Below, piece after piece: positions 1 through 6,890 of a stretch of 11,131 nucleotides of DNA. This stretch comes from an uncultured Bacilli bacterium (GTDB lineage: Bacteria; Bacillota_I; Bacilli_A; RF39; UBA660). How positions within the stretch are numbered: position 1 is the stretch's first letter; each line of letters starts with the position of its first letter. The position numbers and the translations under genes are program-made. The notes below the pieces were generated by a model. That model was not told the origin of the DNA. It made no database searches and was given only the letters and a program-made list of their open reading frames with translations. Location of the stretch: assembly GCA_947632255.1 (NCBI GenBank), contig CANROL010000023.1, positions 1 through 11,131 on the forward strand. The letters are read 5' to 3'.

Positions 1-78
1 AAGTGCAAAATAATTAGAAGAAAAGGTAAAGTTATGGTTATTTGTGATAATCCTAAACACAAACAAACCCAAGGCTAA
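1..78 (+). CDS. rpmJ: Ribosomal protein L36 (bL36), 3' end only
   Basis: The window opens inside this gene; only the last 25 codons are present, ending in TAA. The visible peptide contains the conserved tail KCKIIRRKGKVMVIC followed by NPKHKQTQG, typical of L36, a small zinc-ribbon protein of the 50S subunit. One zinc-type cysteine (residue 2 of the fragment) and the later Cys and His (ICDNPKHK) are seen, so this looks like the zinc-binding (C+) form. It sits 15 bases ahead of rpsM, the standard order at the junction of the spc and alpha ribosomal operons in Firmicutes, and is presumably cotranscribed with it. The identification is firm; the start lies outside the window. Confidence 0.95.
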   Translation, partial: KCKIIRRKGKVMVICDNPKHKQTQG

Positions 79-93
79 TAAAAGGAGGTAATT

Positions 94-468
94 ATGGCAC
101 GTATTAAAAATATTGAATTACCAGGTGAAAAACAAATATTTGTTGGACTTACAGCAATATATGGTATTGGTAATAATTTAGGAAAAACGATTTGTGAAGC
201 TGCAGGTGTTGACCCAGCTAAAAAAGTTAAAGATTTAACAGATGAAGAAATTACAAAATTAAGAAAAGAAGTAGATAATCACGTTGTTGAAGGGGATTTA
301 CGTAGAGTTGTCCAAATGAATATTAAAAATAAAATGGAAATTGGCTGCTACCAAGGTGTAAGGCATAAAAAAGGTTTACCAGTTCGTGGTCAAAGAACTA
401 ACCGCAATGCTCATACTCGTAAGGGTAGAGGTAAAGTAGTAGCTAATAAGAAGAAAGCGACTAAATAG
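94..468 (+). CDS. rpsM: 30S ribosomal protein S13 (uS13)
   Basis: S13 sits in the head of the 30S subunit and contacts the P-site tRNA and the 50S subunit through bridge B1. The 124-residue product has the usual length. Family hallmarks are the N-terminal ARIKNIELP start, YGIG near residue 23, the EGDLRR segment near residue 66, and the basic C-terminal stretch GVRHKKGLPVRGQRT followed by HTRKGRGK. The start is set by a full AAAGGAGGT Shine-Dalgarno at 81-89. The stop TAG overlaps the Shine-Dalgarno of rpsK, so the two are probably translationally coupled. The N-terminal third (for example QIFVGLTAIYGIG) is somewhat diverged from the Bacillus form, as expected in an AT-rich lineage. Confidence 0.98.
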   Translation: MARIKNIELPGEKQIFVGLTAIYGIGNNLGKTICEAAGVDPAKKVKDLTDEEITKLRKEVDNHVVEGDLRRVVQMNIKNKMEIGCYQGVRHKKGLPVRGQRTNRNAHTRKGRGKVVANKKKATK

Positions 469-478
469 GAGGTAAATT

Positions 479-862
479 ATGGCTTATAATAGAAGAAAAA
501 GAAAAGTTAAAAAGAATGTTCCTGAAGCTGTTGCTCATATTCATGCGACATACAATAATACAATTGTTACTATTACAGAAAAAGATGGAAGTGTAATTTC
601 ATGGGCATCAAGTGGTACTATTGGTTATAAAGGTAGTAAAAAGAAAACTCCTTTTGCAGCTGGGATGAGTGCTGAAGCTGCGGCACAAGCAGCCATGGAA
701 CAAGGTGTTAAAAAAGTTGATGTTGTTGTTAATGGTTTAGGTGCTGGTAGAGAAACGGCGATAAGATCTTTACAATCTGCTGGTTTAGAAATTGTTTCTA
801 TAACTGATGAAACACCAGTTCCTCATAATGGTTGTCGTCCACCAAAACGTCCAAGAAAATAA
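479..862 (+). CDS. rpsK: 30S ribosomal protein S11 (uS11)
   Basis: S11 lies on the platform of the 30S subunit near the mRNA exit and the Shine-Dalgarno helix. The 127-residue product is complete. Diagnostic segments are HIHATYNNTIVTIT near residue 20, SSGTIGYKGSKKKTPFAA near 44-61, GLGAGRETAIRSL in the centre, and the near-invariant C-terminus ITDETPVPHNGCRPPKRPRK. The Shine-Dalgarno AGGAGGT overlaps the rpsM stop, ten bases ahead of the ATG. rpoA follows after a 23-base gap with no rpsD in between; this is the Bacilli-type order, since Clostridia usually have rpsD here. Confidence 0.98.
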   Translation: MAYNRRKRKVKKNVPEAVAHIHATYNNTIVTITEKDGSVISWASSGTIGYKGSKKKTPFAAGMSAEAAAQAAMEQGVKKVDVVVNGLGAGRETAIRSLQSAGLEIVSITDETPVPHNGCRPPKRPRK

Positions 863-885
863 GATTAAAGAAAGGGTTAGAATAT

Positions 886-1830
886 ATGATTAGTTTTGAA
901 AAACCAGAATATCGTATTAGTGAATATCAAGAAAGTTCACATTATGGAAAATTTGAATTAGAACCCCTTGAAAGAGGTTTTGGAACAACTATTGGAAATG
1001 CACTTAGAAGAGTAATGCTATCTAGTTTACCTGGAAGCGCAATTACATCTGTTAAAATTGAAGGTGTATTACACGAATTTCAAAAAATAGATGGAGTTGT
1101 TGAGGATGTAACAAGTATTGTCCTTGCTCTTAAAAATGTGGTTGTTAAAAACCATACTGAAGAAGTTAAAACATTAAGATTATTTAAAGATACTGAAGGC
1201 CCAGTTACTGCTGGTGATTTTGAAGCAAATGCTGATGTTGAAATTATTAATCCAGATTTAGTTATTTGTAACTTAGCCGAAGGTGGAAAAATTGACATGG
1301 AAGTTACTGTATTTAATGGTAAAGGCTATGTTGATGCACGGGAAAATAAAAAATTATTCGCGGAAAATAAAGTGGGAGTAATTGCGATAGATTCAAATTA
1401 TTCACCAATTGAACTTGTTAAATATGAAGTTGAATCAACACGGGTTGGTCAAAATGAAAACTTTGATAAGTTAACAATGGAAATTAATACTGATGGTAGT
1501 ATGACTCCAGAAGAAGCTATGGCTTTAGCCGCAAGAATTTTAATTGAACATTTTAATATTATTTCTGATTTAAATGGTATTAGTGATGTTACCGGTTTAA
1601 TGCAAGAAAAGAAAGTTGATACTATTACTAAAACTCTTGAAACTCCAATTGAAGAAATTGAATTTTCTGTAAGAGCTTATAACTGTCTTAAAAGAGCAGG
1701 TGTTCATACTGTTCAAGATCTTATTTCTAAAAGAGAAGTTGAAGTTACAAAAATACGTAATTTAGGTAAGAAATCACTTAAAGAAGTTCTTGATAAAGTC
1801 GCCGATATGGGACTTAAATTCCGTGAGTAG
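886..1830 (+). CDS. rpoA: DNA-directed RNA polymerase alpha subunit
   Basis: Alpha nucleates RNA polymerase assembly through its N-terminal domain and contacts UP elements and activators through its C-terminal domain. The 314-residue product has the usual length. The N-terminal domain (about 1-230) carries the conserved GKFELEPLERGFGTTIGNAL and RRVMLSSLPGSAI segments. A linker follows, then the C-terminal domain (about 245-314) with FSVRAYNCLKRAGVHTV, equivalent to the DNA-contacting 265-type determinant, and the helix-hairpin-helix IRNLGKKSL. The open frame extends upstream to a TTG at 832 inside rpsK, but the ATG at 886 is chosen: it follows an AAAGGG purine run and gives the MISFEKP start typical of Firmicutes RpoA. 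rplQ follows after 11 bases. Confidence 0.97.
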   Translation: MISFEKPEYRISEYQESSHYGKFELEPLERGFGTTIGNALRRVMLSSLPGSAITSVKIEGVLHEFQKIDGVVEDVTSIVLALKNVVVKNHTEEVKTLRLFKDTEGPVTAGDFEANADVEIINPDLVICNLAEGGKIDMEVTVFNGKGYVDARENKKLFAENKVGVIAIDSNYSPIELVKYEVESTRVGQNENFDKLTMEINTDGSMTPEEAMALAARILIEHFNIISDLNGISDVTGLMQEKKVDTITKTLETPIEEIEFSVRAYNCLKRAGVHTVQDLISKREVEVTKIRNLGKKSLKEVLDKVADMGLKFRE

Positions 1831-1841
1831 GAGGATGCATT

Positions 1842-2183
1842 ATGTTATATAGAAAATTAGGAAGAGAATCTAGAAAAAGAAGAAGCATTTTAGCTAATAT
1901 TACTAGAGATGTAATCATGAATGGATATGTTATTACAACTGAAGCTAGAGCTAAAGAAGTAAGAAAATTTGTTGATAAAATGATTACTTATGGTAAAAAA
2001 GGTACTTTAGTAGCAAGAAGAAAAGCTTTAGCATTCCTTTATAATGATAATGAAGTTGTTGGTAAAGTATTTGATGAACTTGCTAAAAAATATGAAACAC
2101 GTAATGGTGGTTATACAAGAATAACTAAATTAAAAGAACGTGTTGGCGATGATGCTTTACAAGTTAAATTAGAACTTGTTTAA
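1842..2183 (+). CDS. rplQ: 50S ribosomal protein L17 (bL17)
   Basis: L17 binds 23S rRNA near the peptide exit of the large subunit. The 113-residue product shows the family signature: YRKLGRESRKRRSILANITR at the N-terminus, ITTEARAKEVRKFVDKMITY in the middle, and a shortened C-terminus with GGYTRITKLKERVGDDA. The rpoA stop TAG is immediately followed by GAGGATG, giving a Shine-Dalgarno that overlaps the stop codon and suggesting coupled translation. It is the last gene of the ribosomal operon, with an intrinsic terminator directly behind it. Confidence 0.98.
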   Translation: MLYRKLGRESRKRRSILANITRDVIMNGYVITTEARAKEVRKFVDKMITYGKKGTLVARRKALAFLYNDNEVVGKVFDELAKKYETRNGGYTRITKLKERVGDDALQVKLELV

Positions 2184-2187
2184 TAAT

Positions 2188-2215
2188 AAACTATCTGTAA
2201 GGGATAGTTTTTTTT
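2188..2215 (+). terminator. Intrinsic terminator of the ribosomal-protein operon
   Basis: A perfect 8-bp stem (AAACTATC at 2188-2195 with GATAGTTT at 2203-2210) closes a 7-base loop and runs straight into a T tract ending at 2215. It begins five bases after the rplQ stop. The Fic gene starts only 20 bases further on and no convincing promoter is visible in that gap, so some read-through from the ribosomal operon probably drives it. Confidence 0.88.
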
Positions 2216-2234
2216 AGAAAATTTGGAGGTTAAA

Positions 2235-2972
2235 ATGGATGTTAATAAAATTAAAAAGGCTTTAATTGAGCAAAAAAATATGAATTTATCAGGGAATTTA
2301 TATCATAAAACACAAATTGATTTTGCTTATAATAATAATTTTATTGAAGGTTCTACTATAACACCAGATGAAACAGCTAGTATATATGATACAGGAACTA
2401 TTTTAACAAGTGGTGATAAAGTTATAGTTTTAAAAGATGCAACAGAAACTAAAAATCATTTTACTTTGTTTAAATATATGCTTGAGACAATTGATGATAA
2501 GCTTAATGAAGATATGATAAAAAAATTTCATTTTATCTTAAAAGATGGAACATTAAGTGATGATGAAAAAAGTTGGTTCAATGTTGGTGAATATAAAAGT
2601 AAGAAGAATTTTGTAGGGAATATTACAACTTCTCTTCCAAAGAATGTTAATAAAGACATGAAAAATTTGCTTGATTGGTATGATAATATTCCTAAAAAAA
2701 GTCTTTTAGATATTATCGAATTTCATGTTAGATTTGAACGTATTCATCCTTTTCAAGATGGAAATGGTCGTATTGGTAGAATGATAATGTTTAGAGAATG
2801 CTTATATAATGATATAATGCCATTTTACATTGAAGAAAGAAATAAAGATTTTTATATAAGGGGAATTAGAGAATATCAAACTAATAATGAAAAAGGTTAT
2901 TTAATAGATACTTGTTTAAATAGTCAAGATAATTATGAAAAGTTAGCGAAATATTTTTTAGAGGATGAATAG
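2235..2972 (+). CDS. Fic-domain protein (putative AMP-transferase)
   Basis: Fic proteins transfer AMP or another nucleotide monophosphate to a hydroxyl side chain of a target protein. The 245-residue product has the complete core motif HPFQDGNGRIGR at 171-182, with catalytic His171, the phosphate-binding GNGR loop and the second Arg. A flap-like segment lies upstream around residues 115-135 (WFNVGEYKSKKNFVGN). An N-terminal helix carries FIEG (Glu38-Gly39), which matches the class II autoinhibitory motif [S/T]xxxE[G/N], but Asn34 stands where Ser or Thr is usual. No separate antitoxin gene adjoins it, as expected for a self-inhibited form. An in-frame TTG lies at 2223, but the ATG at 2235 follows GGAGG at 2225-2229 and is preferred. 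The target is unknown, and no toxin role is shown by the sequence. Confidence 0.9.
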   Translation: MDVNKIKKALIEQKNMNLSGNLYHKTQIDFAYNNNFIEGSTITPDETASIYDTGTILTSGDKVIVLKDATETKNHFTLFKYMLETIDDKLNEDMIKKFHFILKDGTLSDDEKSWFNVGEYKSKKNFVGNITTSLPKNVNKDMKNLLDWYDNIPKKSLLDIIEFHVRFERIHPFQDGNGRIGRMIMFRECLYNDIMPFYIEERNKDFYIRGIREYQTNNEKGYLIDTCLNSQDNYEKLAKYFLEDE

Positions 2973-2979
2973 TGATATC

Positions 2980-3041
2980 TTGTCAAATTATTGTCAAAAT
3001 TTATAATTATTCTTGGCAATATATAATTGTTTATTTATAAT
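2980..3041 (+). promoter_or_regulatory. Promoter region with repeated TTGTCAAA boxes
   Basis: Two overlapping sigma-A-like promoters can be read ahead of the small gene at 3063. One is TTGTCA (2980-2985), 16 bases, TATAAT (3002-3007). The other is TTGGCA (3013-3018), 17 bases, TATAAT (3036-3041). The second would start RNA almost at the Shine-Dalgarno AGGAGG (3048-3053), so the first is the more likely start for a translated message. TTGTCAAA occurs twice 11 bases apart (2980 and 2991), about one helical turn, which could be a regulator site. The presence of a promoter is well supported; which one is used is inference. Confidence 0.65.
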
Positions 3042-3062
3042 TAAAATAGGAGGAATTGTACT

Positions 3063-3296
3063 ATGAATGATTTATCTAATGATAATCTAGGTTTAATTTA
3101 TAATAAATTAGCTAGTATTGATAATAAACTTGATAATTTATTGATGGTTTCTGGTTTATTAATGATTGCTAATAATGATTTGGTTTCAAAAGAACAGAGA
3201 TCAGAAGCTTTAAATCGAGCTATGACTCAGTTAGGTCTTAATCAAACTCAAGAAGTTAATAGACCAAATGCTTTACCTAATGATATGATTCGATAA
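3063..3296 (+). CDS. Small hypothetical protein, 77 residues
   Basis: I do not recognise this protein. It has a good Shine-Dalgarno (AGGAGG at 3048-3053), its own promoter region and its own terminator, so it is very likely a real gene. Residues 9-36 form an amphipathic, partly hydrophobic segment (LGLIYNKLASIDNKLDNLL and the following MVSGLLMI) that could be a coiled coil or helical hairpin; it is too interrupted to be a clear membrane span. A charged helix (SKEQRSEALNRAM) follows, then a polar, proline-containing tail. There are no cysteines or obvious catalytic residues. A small regulator, adaptor or self-associating protein is possible, but nothing in the sequence decides this. Confidence 0.7.
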   Translation: MNDLSNDNLGLIYNKLASIDNKLDNLLMVSGLLMIANNDLVSKEQRSEALNRAMTQLGLNQTQEVNRPNALPNDMIR

Positions 3297-3320
3297 ACTT
3301 GCTTTTAGGCAAGTTTTTTT
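3295..3320 (+). terminator. Intrinsic terminator of the 77-residue gene
   Basis: A perfect 8-bp stem (AAACTTGC at 3295-3302 with GCAAGTTT at 3309-3316) closes a 6-base loop and is followed by a T tract to 3320. Its left arm overlaps the last bases of the stop codon of the small gene, so the gene forms a compact monocistronic unit. Confidence 0.88.
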
Positions 3321-3357
3321 AACATAATCATTAGCTATAAAACATATTATTATAGTG

Positions 3358-3374
3358 TCGTAAAAAAATTACGA
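3358..3374. promoter_or_regulatory. Inverted repeat upstream of the first ATPase promoter
   Basis: TCGTAA (3358-3363) and TTACGA (3369-3374) form a perfect 6-bp inverted repeat around five A residues, ending seven bases before the -35 box of the ATPase promoter. The position suits an operator for a dimeric regulator. No T tract follows, so it is unlikely to be a terminator. No dedicated regulator gene lies next to it, and the role is inferred from position only. Confidence 0.4.
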
Positions 3375-3380
3375 TAACTA

Positions 3381-3409
3381 TTGACTTAATTAGGAAGAAA
3401 AGATATAAT
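3381..3409 (+). promoter_or_regulatory. Promoter of the first ATPase locus
   Basis: TTGACT (3381-3386), a 17-base spacer and TATAAT (3404-3409) make a near-consensus vegetative promoter. The start would fall near 3416, leaving a leader of only about 14 bases with the Shine-Dalgarno-like GAGGGTGATC ahead of the ATG at 3430. Confidence 0.8.
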
Positions 3410-3429
3410 GTTTTGTAGAGGGTGATCTT

Positions 3430-4533
3430 ATGCTTTGTAAATTCAAAGTAAGTGGCTATAAAGGATTTGATAATGAAATAGTATTAGATTTTGAAAAGCA
3501 CAAAGAATATCAATTTAATAATAATTTAATTAAAGATAATATAATTAATAAAGCAATTATATATGGTAAAAATGGATCTGGAAAGACTAATATTGGTTTA
3601 GCATTATTTGATATTAATTTTCATTTGACAGATAAGAATAAAAATATGGAACCAATTGTATCTTCTAATTATTTAAACATGGATAGTAATCATAAATATG
3701 CTGAATTTTATTATGAGTTTAAATTTGATAATGATCGTATAATATATAAATATCGTAAAGAAAATTTATATAAGATTTTGTATGAAGAAGTAATATATAA
3801 TGACAAAAAAATTATTGAATATGATTTTTCTAATCCTAAAAATAAATTAATTGATATAGAAGAAGCAAAAACTTTAAATTGGAAATATAATGATGATGAT
3901 TTATCGATCGTAAAATATGTTTGTAATAATACTATATTTACTAAAAATATTGCATTAAATAAGATGATGGATTTTGTTAATTCTATGTTATGGTTTAGAA
4001 GTGTAGATTTTAATGGTTTTATTGGTTTAAGAAACAATTCTAACACTTTAGATAATATAATTATCGATAATGGAAAAACAAAGGATTTTGCTAAATTTTT
4101 GGAAGAAAATGAATTACATTATAATTTAATTGAAATAGAAGTTCCTAATGGGAAAATATTAGGAGTTAAAAAAGGTAATAAAATTACTTCTTTTGATAGT
4201 ATTATATCATCTGGAACTAAAGCTTTGTGGTTATATTATTGTTGGGAAATATATTTTGATAAAGTTGAATTTTTATTCATTGATGAATTTGATGCAACTT
4301 ATCATTTTGAACTTGCTTTTAAAATTGTTAAAAGACTTAATTTAAAAACATCTTTTCAATCTATATTAACTAGTCATAATACATATTTAATGTCTAATAA
4401 ATTAACTAGACCAGATTGTACGTTTATTCTAACACCTAAAAATATTAATTCATTAGCTTTTTGTACAGATAAAGAATTAAGAGAAGCTCATAATATAGAA
4501 AAATTATATCGAGAAGGGAATTTTACTAATTAA
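3430..4533 (+). CDS. SMC/OLD-like ABC ATPase, AbiL-type (locus 1)
   Basis: A 367-residue P-loop ATPase of the AAA_15/AAA_21 type, as found in two-gene phage-defence systems with a TOPRIM-like or RloB-like partner. Motifs are in the expected order: Walker A GKNGSGKT at 46-53, an ABC-like signature IISSGTKAL at 258-266, Walker B FLFIDEFD at 281-288 and an H-loop TSHN at 314-317. The C-terminus contains LREAHNIEKLYREGNF, a tail I recognise from this ATPase family. All catalytic elements look intact. The stop overlaps the ATG of the next gene (TAATG), a tightly coupled arrangement, but that partner is decayed, so the system is probably no longer complete. The region is richer in A+T than the ribosomal genes, consistent with acquired DNA. 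The defence role is inferred from family and context. Confidence 0.85.
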   Translation: MLCKFKVSGYKGFDNEIVLDFEKHKEYQFNNNLIKDNIINKAIIYGKNGSGKTNIGLALFDINFHLTDKNKNMEPIVSSNYLNMDSNHKYAEFYYEFKFDNDRIIYKYRKENLYKILYEEVIYNDKKIIEYDFSNPKNKLIDIEEAKTLNWKYNDDDLSIVKYVCNNTIFTKNIALNKMMDFVNSMLWFRSVDFNGFIGLRNNSNTLDNIIIDNGKTKDFAKFLEENELHYNLIEIEVPNGKILGVKKGNKITSFDSIISSGTKALWLYYCWEIYFDKVEFLFIDEFDATYHFELAFKIVKRLNLKTSFQSILTSHNTYLMSNKLTRPDCTFILTPKNINSLAFCTDKELREAHNIEKLYREGNFTN

Positions 4534-4956
4534 TGGATAAGATATTATTTATTTGTGAAGGACCTGAAACAGAAAGAAAGTTTTGTAATTTAATAAAGTT
4601 TAAAAATAAGAAAAATGGTTGATTTTTTGATAATGAAACAGAGCATGGTAAATTATATATTAATTATCCAATGATTGAATCATTTAAACATTTTAAAAAG
4701 ATACCAGATAAAGATTTTAAAAAATATAATAAAACAAAATTTAGATAAGTTATCTATTTTGTTTAATATTAATGATGTTAATTACGATGTTTATTTAAAT
4801 GAATTTAATCAAAAAAATATTTTAAAATTTCAATTAAAAACATTTAATTATCATAATTATATTTATGTTTTAAATACAAGTTTATTCTGGGGTATTGACT
4901 ATTTTGGTGAAGTAAAGTTTAACGAGTATATTAATTTTTGTTTATTATATATATAA
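4533..4956 (+). pseudogene. Decayed TOPRIM-like partner of the locus 1 ATPase
   Basis: Translation from the ATG at 4533, which overlaps the ATPase stop, gives MDKILFICEGPETERKF, matching the EGxxTE start of TOPRIM-like/RloB-like partner proteins. A TGA at 4620-4622 interrupts after 29 codons. The same frame then continues with FFDNETEHGKLYINYPMIES and runs to a TAA at 4746. The remaining family-like sequence lies in the next frame: NIIKQNLDKLS from about 4715, then VLNTSLFWGIDYFGEVKFNE, ending at 4956. From memory of such partners, a stretch between the EGPETE part and the FFDNETE part is also missing. So at least one nonsense codon, one frame change near 4710-4725 and probable internal deletions are present. 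Reading TGA as Trp would not rescue it. Family assignment is from recognition, not a search. Confidence 0.78.
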
Positions 4957-5019
4957 AAATATTTTATTTTGAAAAAACGTATAAAAATTGCAAATATTGA
5001 AATTAAAATATGAAAAATC

Positions 5020-5048
5020 TTGATTTTAATTAATAAAATGGATATAAT
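5020..5048 (+). promoter_or_regulatory. Promoter of the second ATPase locus
   Basis: TTGATT (5020-5025), a 17-base spacer and TATAAT (5043-5048) precede the gene at 5071, with AGAAGGA (5058-5064) as the Shine-Dalgarno. The spacer resembles that of the locus 1 promoter: both contain TTAATTA just after the -35 box and GATATAAT at the -10 box. Confidence 0.75.
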
Positions 5049-5070
5049 ATTGTTGAAAGAAGGATTTTAA

Positions 5071-6285
5071 ATGATTTTAGAGTTTAGTATATGTAATTTT
5101 TTTTCTTTTTGTAATAAAGTTACTTTTAGTATGTTAGCAAATACTAATAAAGGTTTAGATGATAATTATATTTGTTTAGATAATAAAAAGATACTTAAAA
5201 GTGCCGCGATATATGGAGCTAATGCTTCAGGGAAATCCAATTTATTTAAAGTATTATATTTGGTTGTTCGTAACTTACAATATTCTAATATTAGAGATAT
5301 TAATTCTAAAATTTTAATTAATCCATTTGCTTTTAATTCATCAATTAATAAGCCTAGCGAATTTGAAATTAAATTTATTACTCATAATATTAGATATGTT
5401 TATGGTTTTAAAGCTGATACAGATAAAATTTATGAAGAATATTTATATTATTATCCTAATGGAAGAGAAACTAAAATATTTGATCGAACTAATATAAATG
5501 AATATTCTTTTTCACAAAAAGATGAAAAAATTTTAAAAGATATTGCTAATAAAAATACTCCAAATAAATTCTTTTTAGCGACGGCGACTACTTGGAATTA
5601 TGAAAAAACTAAAAATGCTTATAATTTTTTAACTAAAGATTTAATTATTGTTAATAATATTTTAGAATTAAAAGATATTGCTTTAAAAGAATATGTTGAT
5701 AAAAAAGAATTAAAAGAAATAGCTTTGGATTTTTTAAAAGAAGCTGATTTTAATATTATAGATTATAAAATAGTTAAATTGGATATACCAGATTTAATGG
5801 TTATTGATGAGTCTAAAGTTGATAAAGTTAATTTTTATCAAGTTTTAATCAAACATAGGGGAAGTGATGTATATATTTCTTTAGATAAGGAATCAATGGG
5901 TACACAAATAATATTTTTATTTATTCCATTTATTAGTGATGTACTAAATAAAGAAAAAGTATTATTAGTTGATGAATTAGATAGAAGTATGCATCCATAT
6001 TTAGTAGAATATATAGTTAGTTTATTTAATAATAAAGATAAAAATATAAATGGTTCACAGTTAATATTTAATACTCATGATACTAATTTATTAAATTTAA
6101 ATAATTTACGAAAAGATCAAATATGGTTTACTGAAAAAAATAATGAAAATGGAATTAGTGATTTATATTCATTAAGTGATTTTAAAATAAGAAAAGAAAG
6201 TAATTTTGAAAAAGGATATTTATTAGGTAGATATGGTGCTGTTCCTTTTATCAAAAATGATTATAATTTATGGGAAAAAGAATAA
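5071..6285 (+). CDS. SMC/OLD-like ABC ATPase, AbiLi-like (locus 2)
   Basis: A 404-residue ATP-binding protein of the AAA_15 family. Walker A is GANASGKS at 49-56, the signature-like segment ESMGTQ is at 274-279, Walker B VLLVDELD is at 297-304, and the H-loop NTHD is at 334-337. The C-terminal KGYLLGRYGAVPFI (381-394) is a hallmark of the ATPases that pair with RloB, as in lactococcal AbiLi. The insertion between Walker A and the signature (about 60-270) is the family's coiled-coil or lid region. The gene overlaps the downstream RloB-family gene by 16 bases. The expected role is an ATP-driven sensor that holds and releases the partner nuclease during phage infection; this is inferred from family knowledge. 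All key residues are present. Confidence 0.88.
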   Translation: MILEFSICNFFSFCNKVTFSMLANTNKGLDDNYICLDNKKILKSAAIYGANASGKSNLFKVLYLVVRNLQYSNIRDINSKILINPFAFNSSINKPSEFEIKFITHNIRYVYGFKADTDKIYEEYLYYYPNGRETKIFDRTNINEYSFSQKDEKILKDIANKNTPNKFFLATATTWNYEKTKNAYNFLTKDLIIVNNILELKDIALKEYVDKKELKEIALDFLKEADFNIIDYKIVKLDIPDLMVIDESKVDKVNFYQVLIKHRGSDVYISLDKESMGTQIIFLFIPFISDVLNKEKVLLVDELDRSMHPYLVEYIVSLFNNKDKNINGSQLIFNTHDTNLLNLNNLRKDQIWFTEKNNENGISDLYSLSDFKIRKESNFEKGYLLGRYGAVPFIKNDYNLWEKE

Positions 6286-6890
6286 TTAGTAATTTTAGTA
6301 AAAGAAAAGAAAGAATAGTTAAAAAGCAAATTTTAATTGCAGTAGAAGGTAATAATAAAACTGAAAAGTTATATTTTAATAATTTTGATAAAAGAAATGT
6401 TAATTATCGAATAAATTATGCTAAAGGAAATGAAACTGATCCCTTAAATTTGGTTAAACATTTAATTAATGAAATTAAAAATATGGATTTAAATTTACAA
6501 GCTGGTGATAAAGCTTTTTGTGTGTTTGATATTGATGATAAAATAACTAAGAGCAAAATAATCAATGAAGCTTTAGATTTAGCTAAAAAAAATAATATAG
6601 AAGTAATTACATCAACACCTTGTTTTGAGTTATGGTTTTTATTACATTTTACGTATTCAACTGCTTATATGAGTAATATGCAAGTGATAAAAAATTTACG
6701 AAAATATATTAATTATGAAAAAAATATTGATATTTATAATAAAATAGTTCTTAAAACTAATGAGGCAATTTTAAATGCTAAAAAATTAGAAAAGTATCAA
6801 ATTGCAAATAATAATATAATTGGAAATATAAATGCTAATCCTAATACTGAAGTATATAAATTGGTAGAATATTTAAAAAAAACTAATTAA
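6270..6890 (+). CDS. RloB-family protein, AbiLii-like TOPRIM-type effector
   Basis: A 206-residue member of the RloB family, the usual second gene of AbiL-type abortive infection pairs. It starts with a basic stretch (SKRKERIVKK), then ILIAVEGNNKTEKLYF at 21-36 with the TOPRIM-like acidic residue Glu26. CVFDIDD at 84-90 supplies an acidic DxD-like metal site. STPCFELWFLLHF at 115-127 is the conserved SxPxFExWxxxH block, and NPNTEVYKLVEYL at 190-202 is the family's C-terminal motif. It is full length with every block intact. The ATG at 6270 lies within the ATPase gene, so translation is probably coupled. Nucleic-acid cleavage is the proposed activity for this family, not something the sequence proves. 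Its stop overlaps that of the convergent peptidase gene. Confidence 0.88.
   Translation: MGKRIISNFSKRKERIVKKQILIAVEGNNKTEKLYFNNFDKRNVNYRINYAKGNETDPLNLVKHLINEIKNMDLNLQAGDKAFCVFDIDDKITKSKIINEALDLAKKNNIEVITSTPCFELWFLLHFTYSTAYMSNMQVIKNLRKYINYEKNIDIYNKIVLKTNEAILNAKKLEKYQIANNNIIGNINANPNTEVYKLVEYLKKTN

Noticed and set aside
832..885. Upstream TTG extension of the rpoA frame inside rpsK
   Set aside because: The extra 18 residues are the out-of-frame rpsK tail, and the ATG at 886 has a ribosome site and gives the normal RpoA N-terminus.
1080..1298. Minus-strand ORF within rpoA
   Set aside because: It lies antisense to a strongly conserved gene, with no ribosome site or family resemblance.
3711..4046. 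Minus-strand ORF within the locus 1 ATPase
   Set aside because: The hydrophobic translation is a by-product of AT-rich codons on the other strand; no promoter or ribosome site supports it.
4620..4622. In-frame TGA that could be Trp under genetic code 4, together with no gene here ending in TGA
   Set aside because: All 14 Trp codons in intact genes are TGG with no other in-frame TGA, and the same frame meets a TAA 42 codons later with a frame change. A decayed gene under the standard bacterial code explains it better; TGA stops are simply uncommon in AT-rich genomes.
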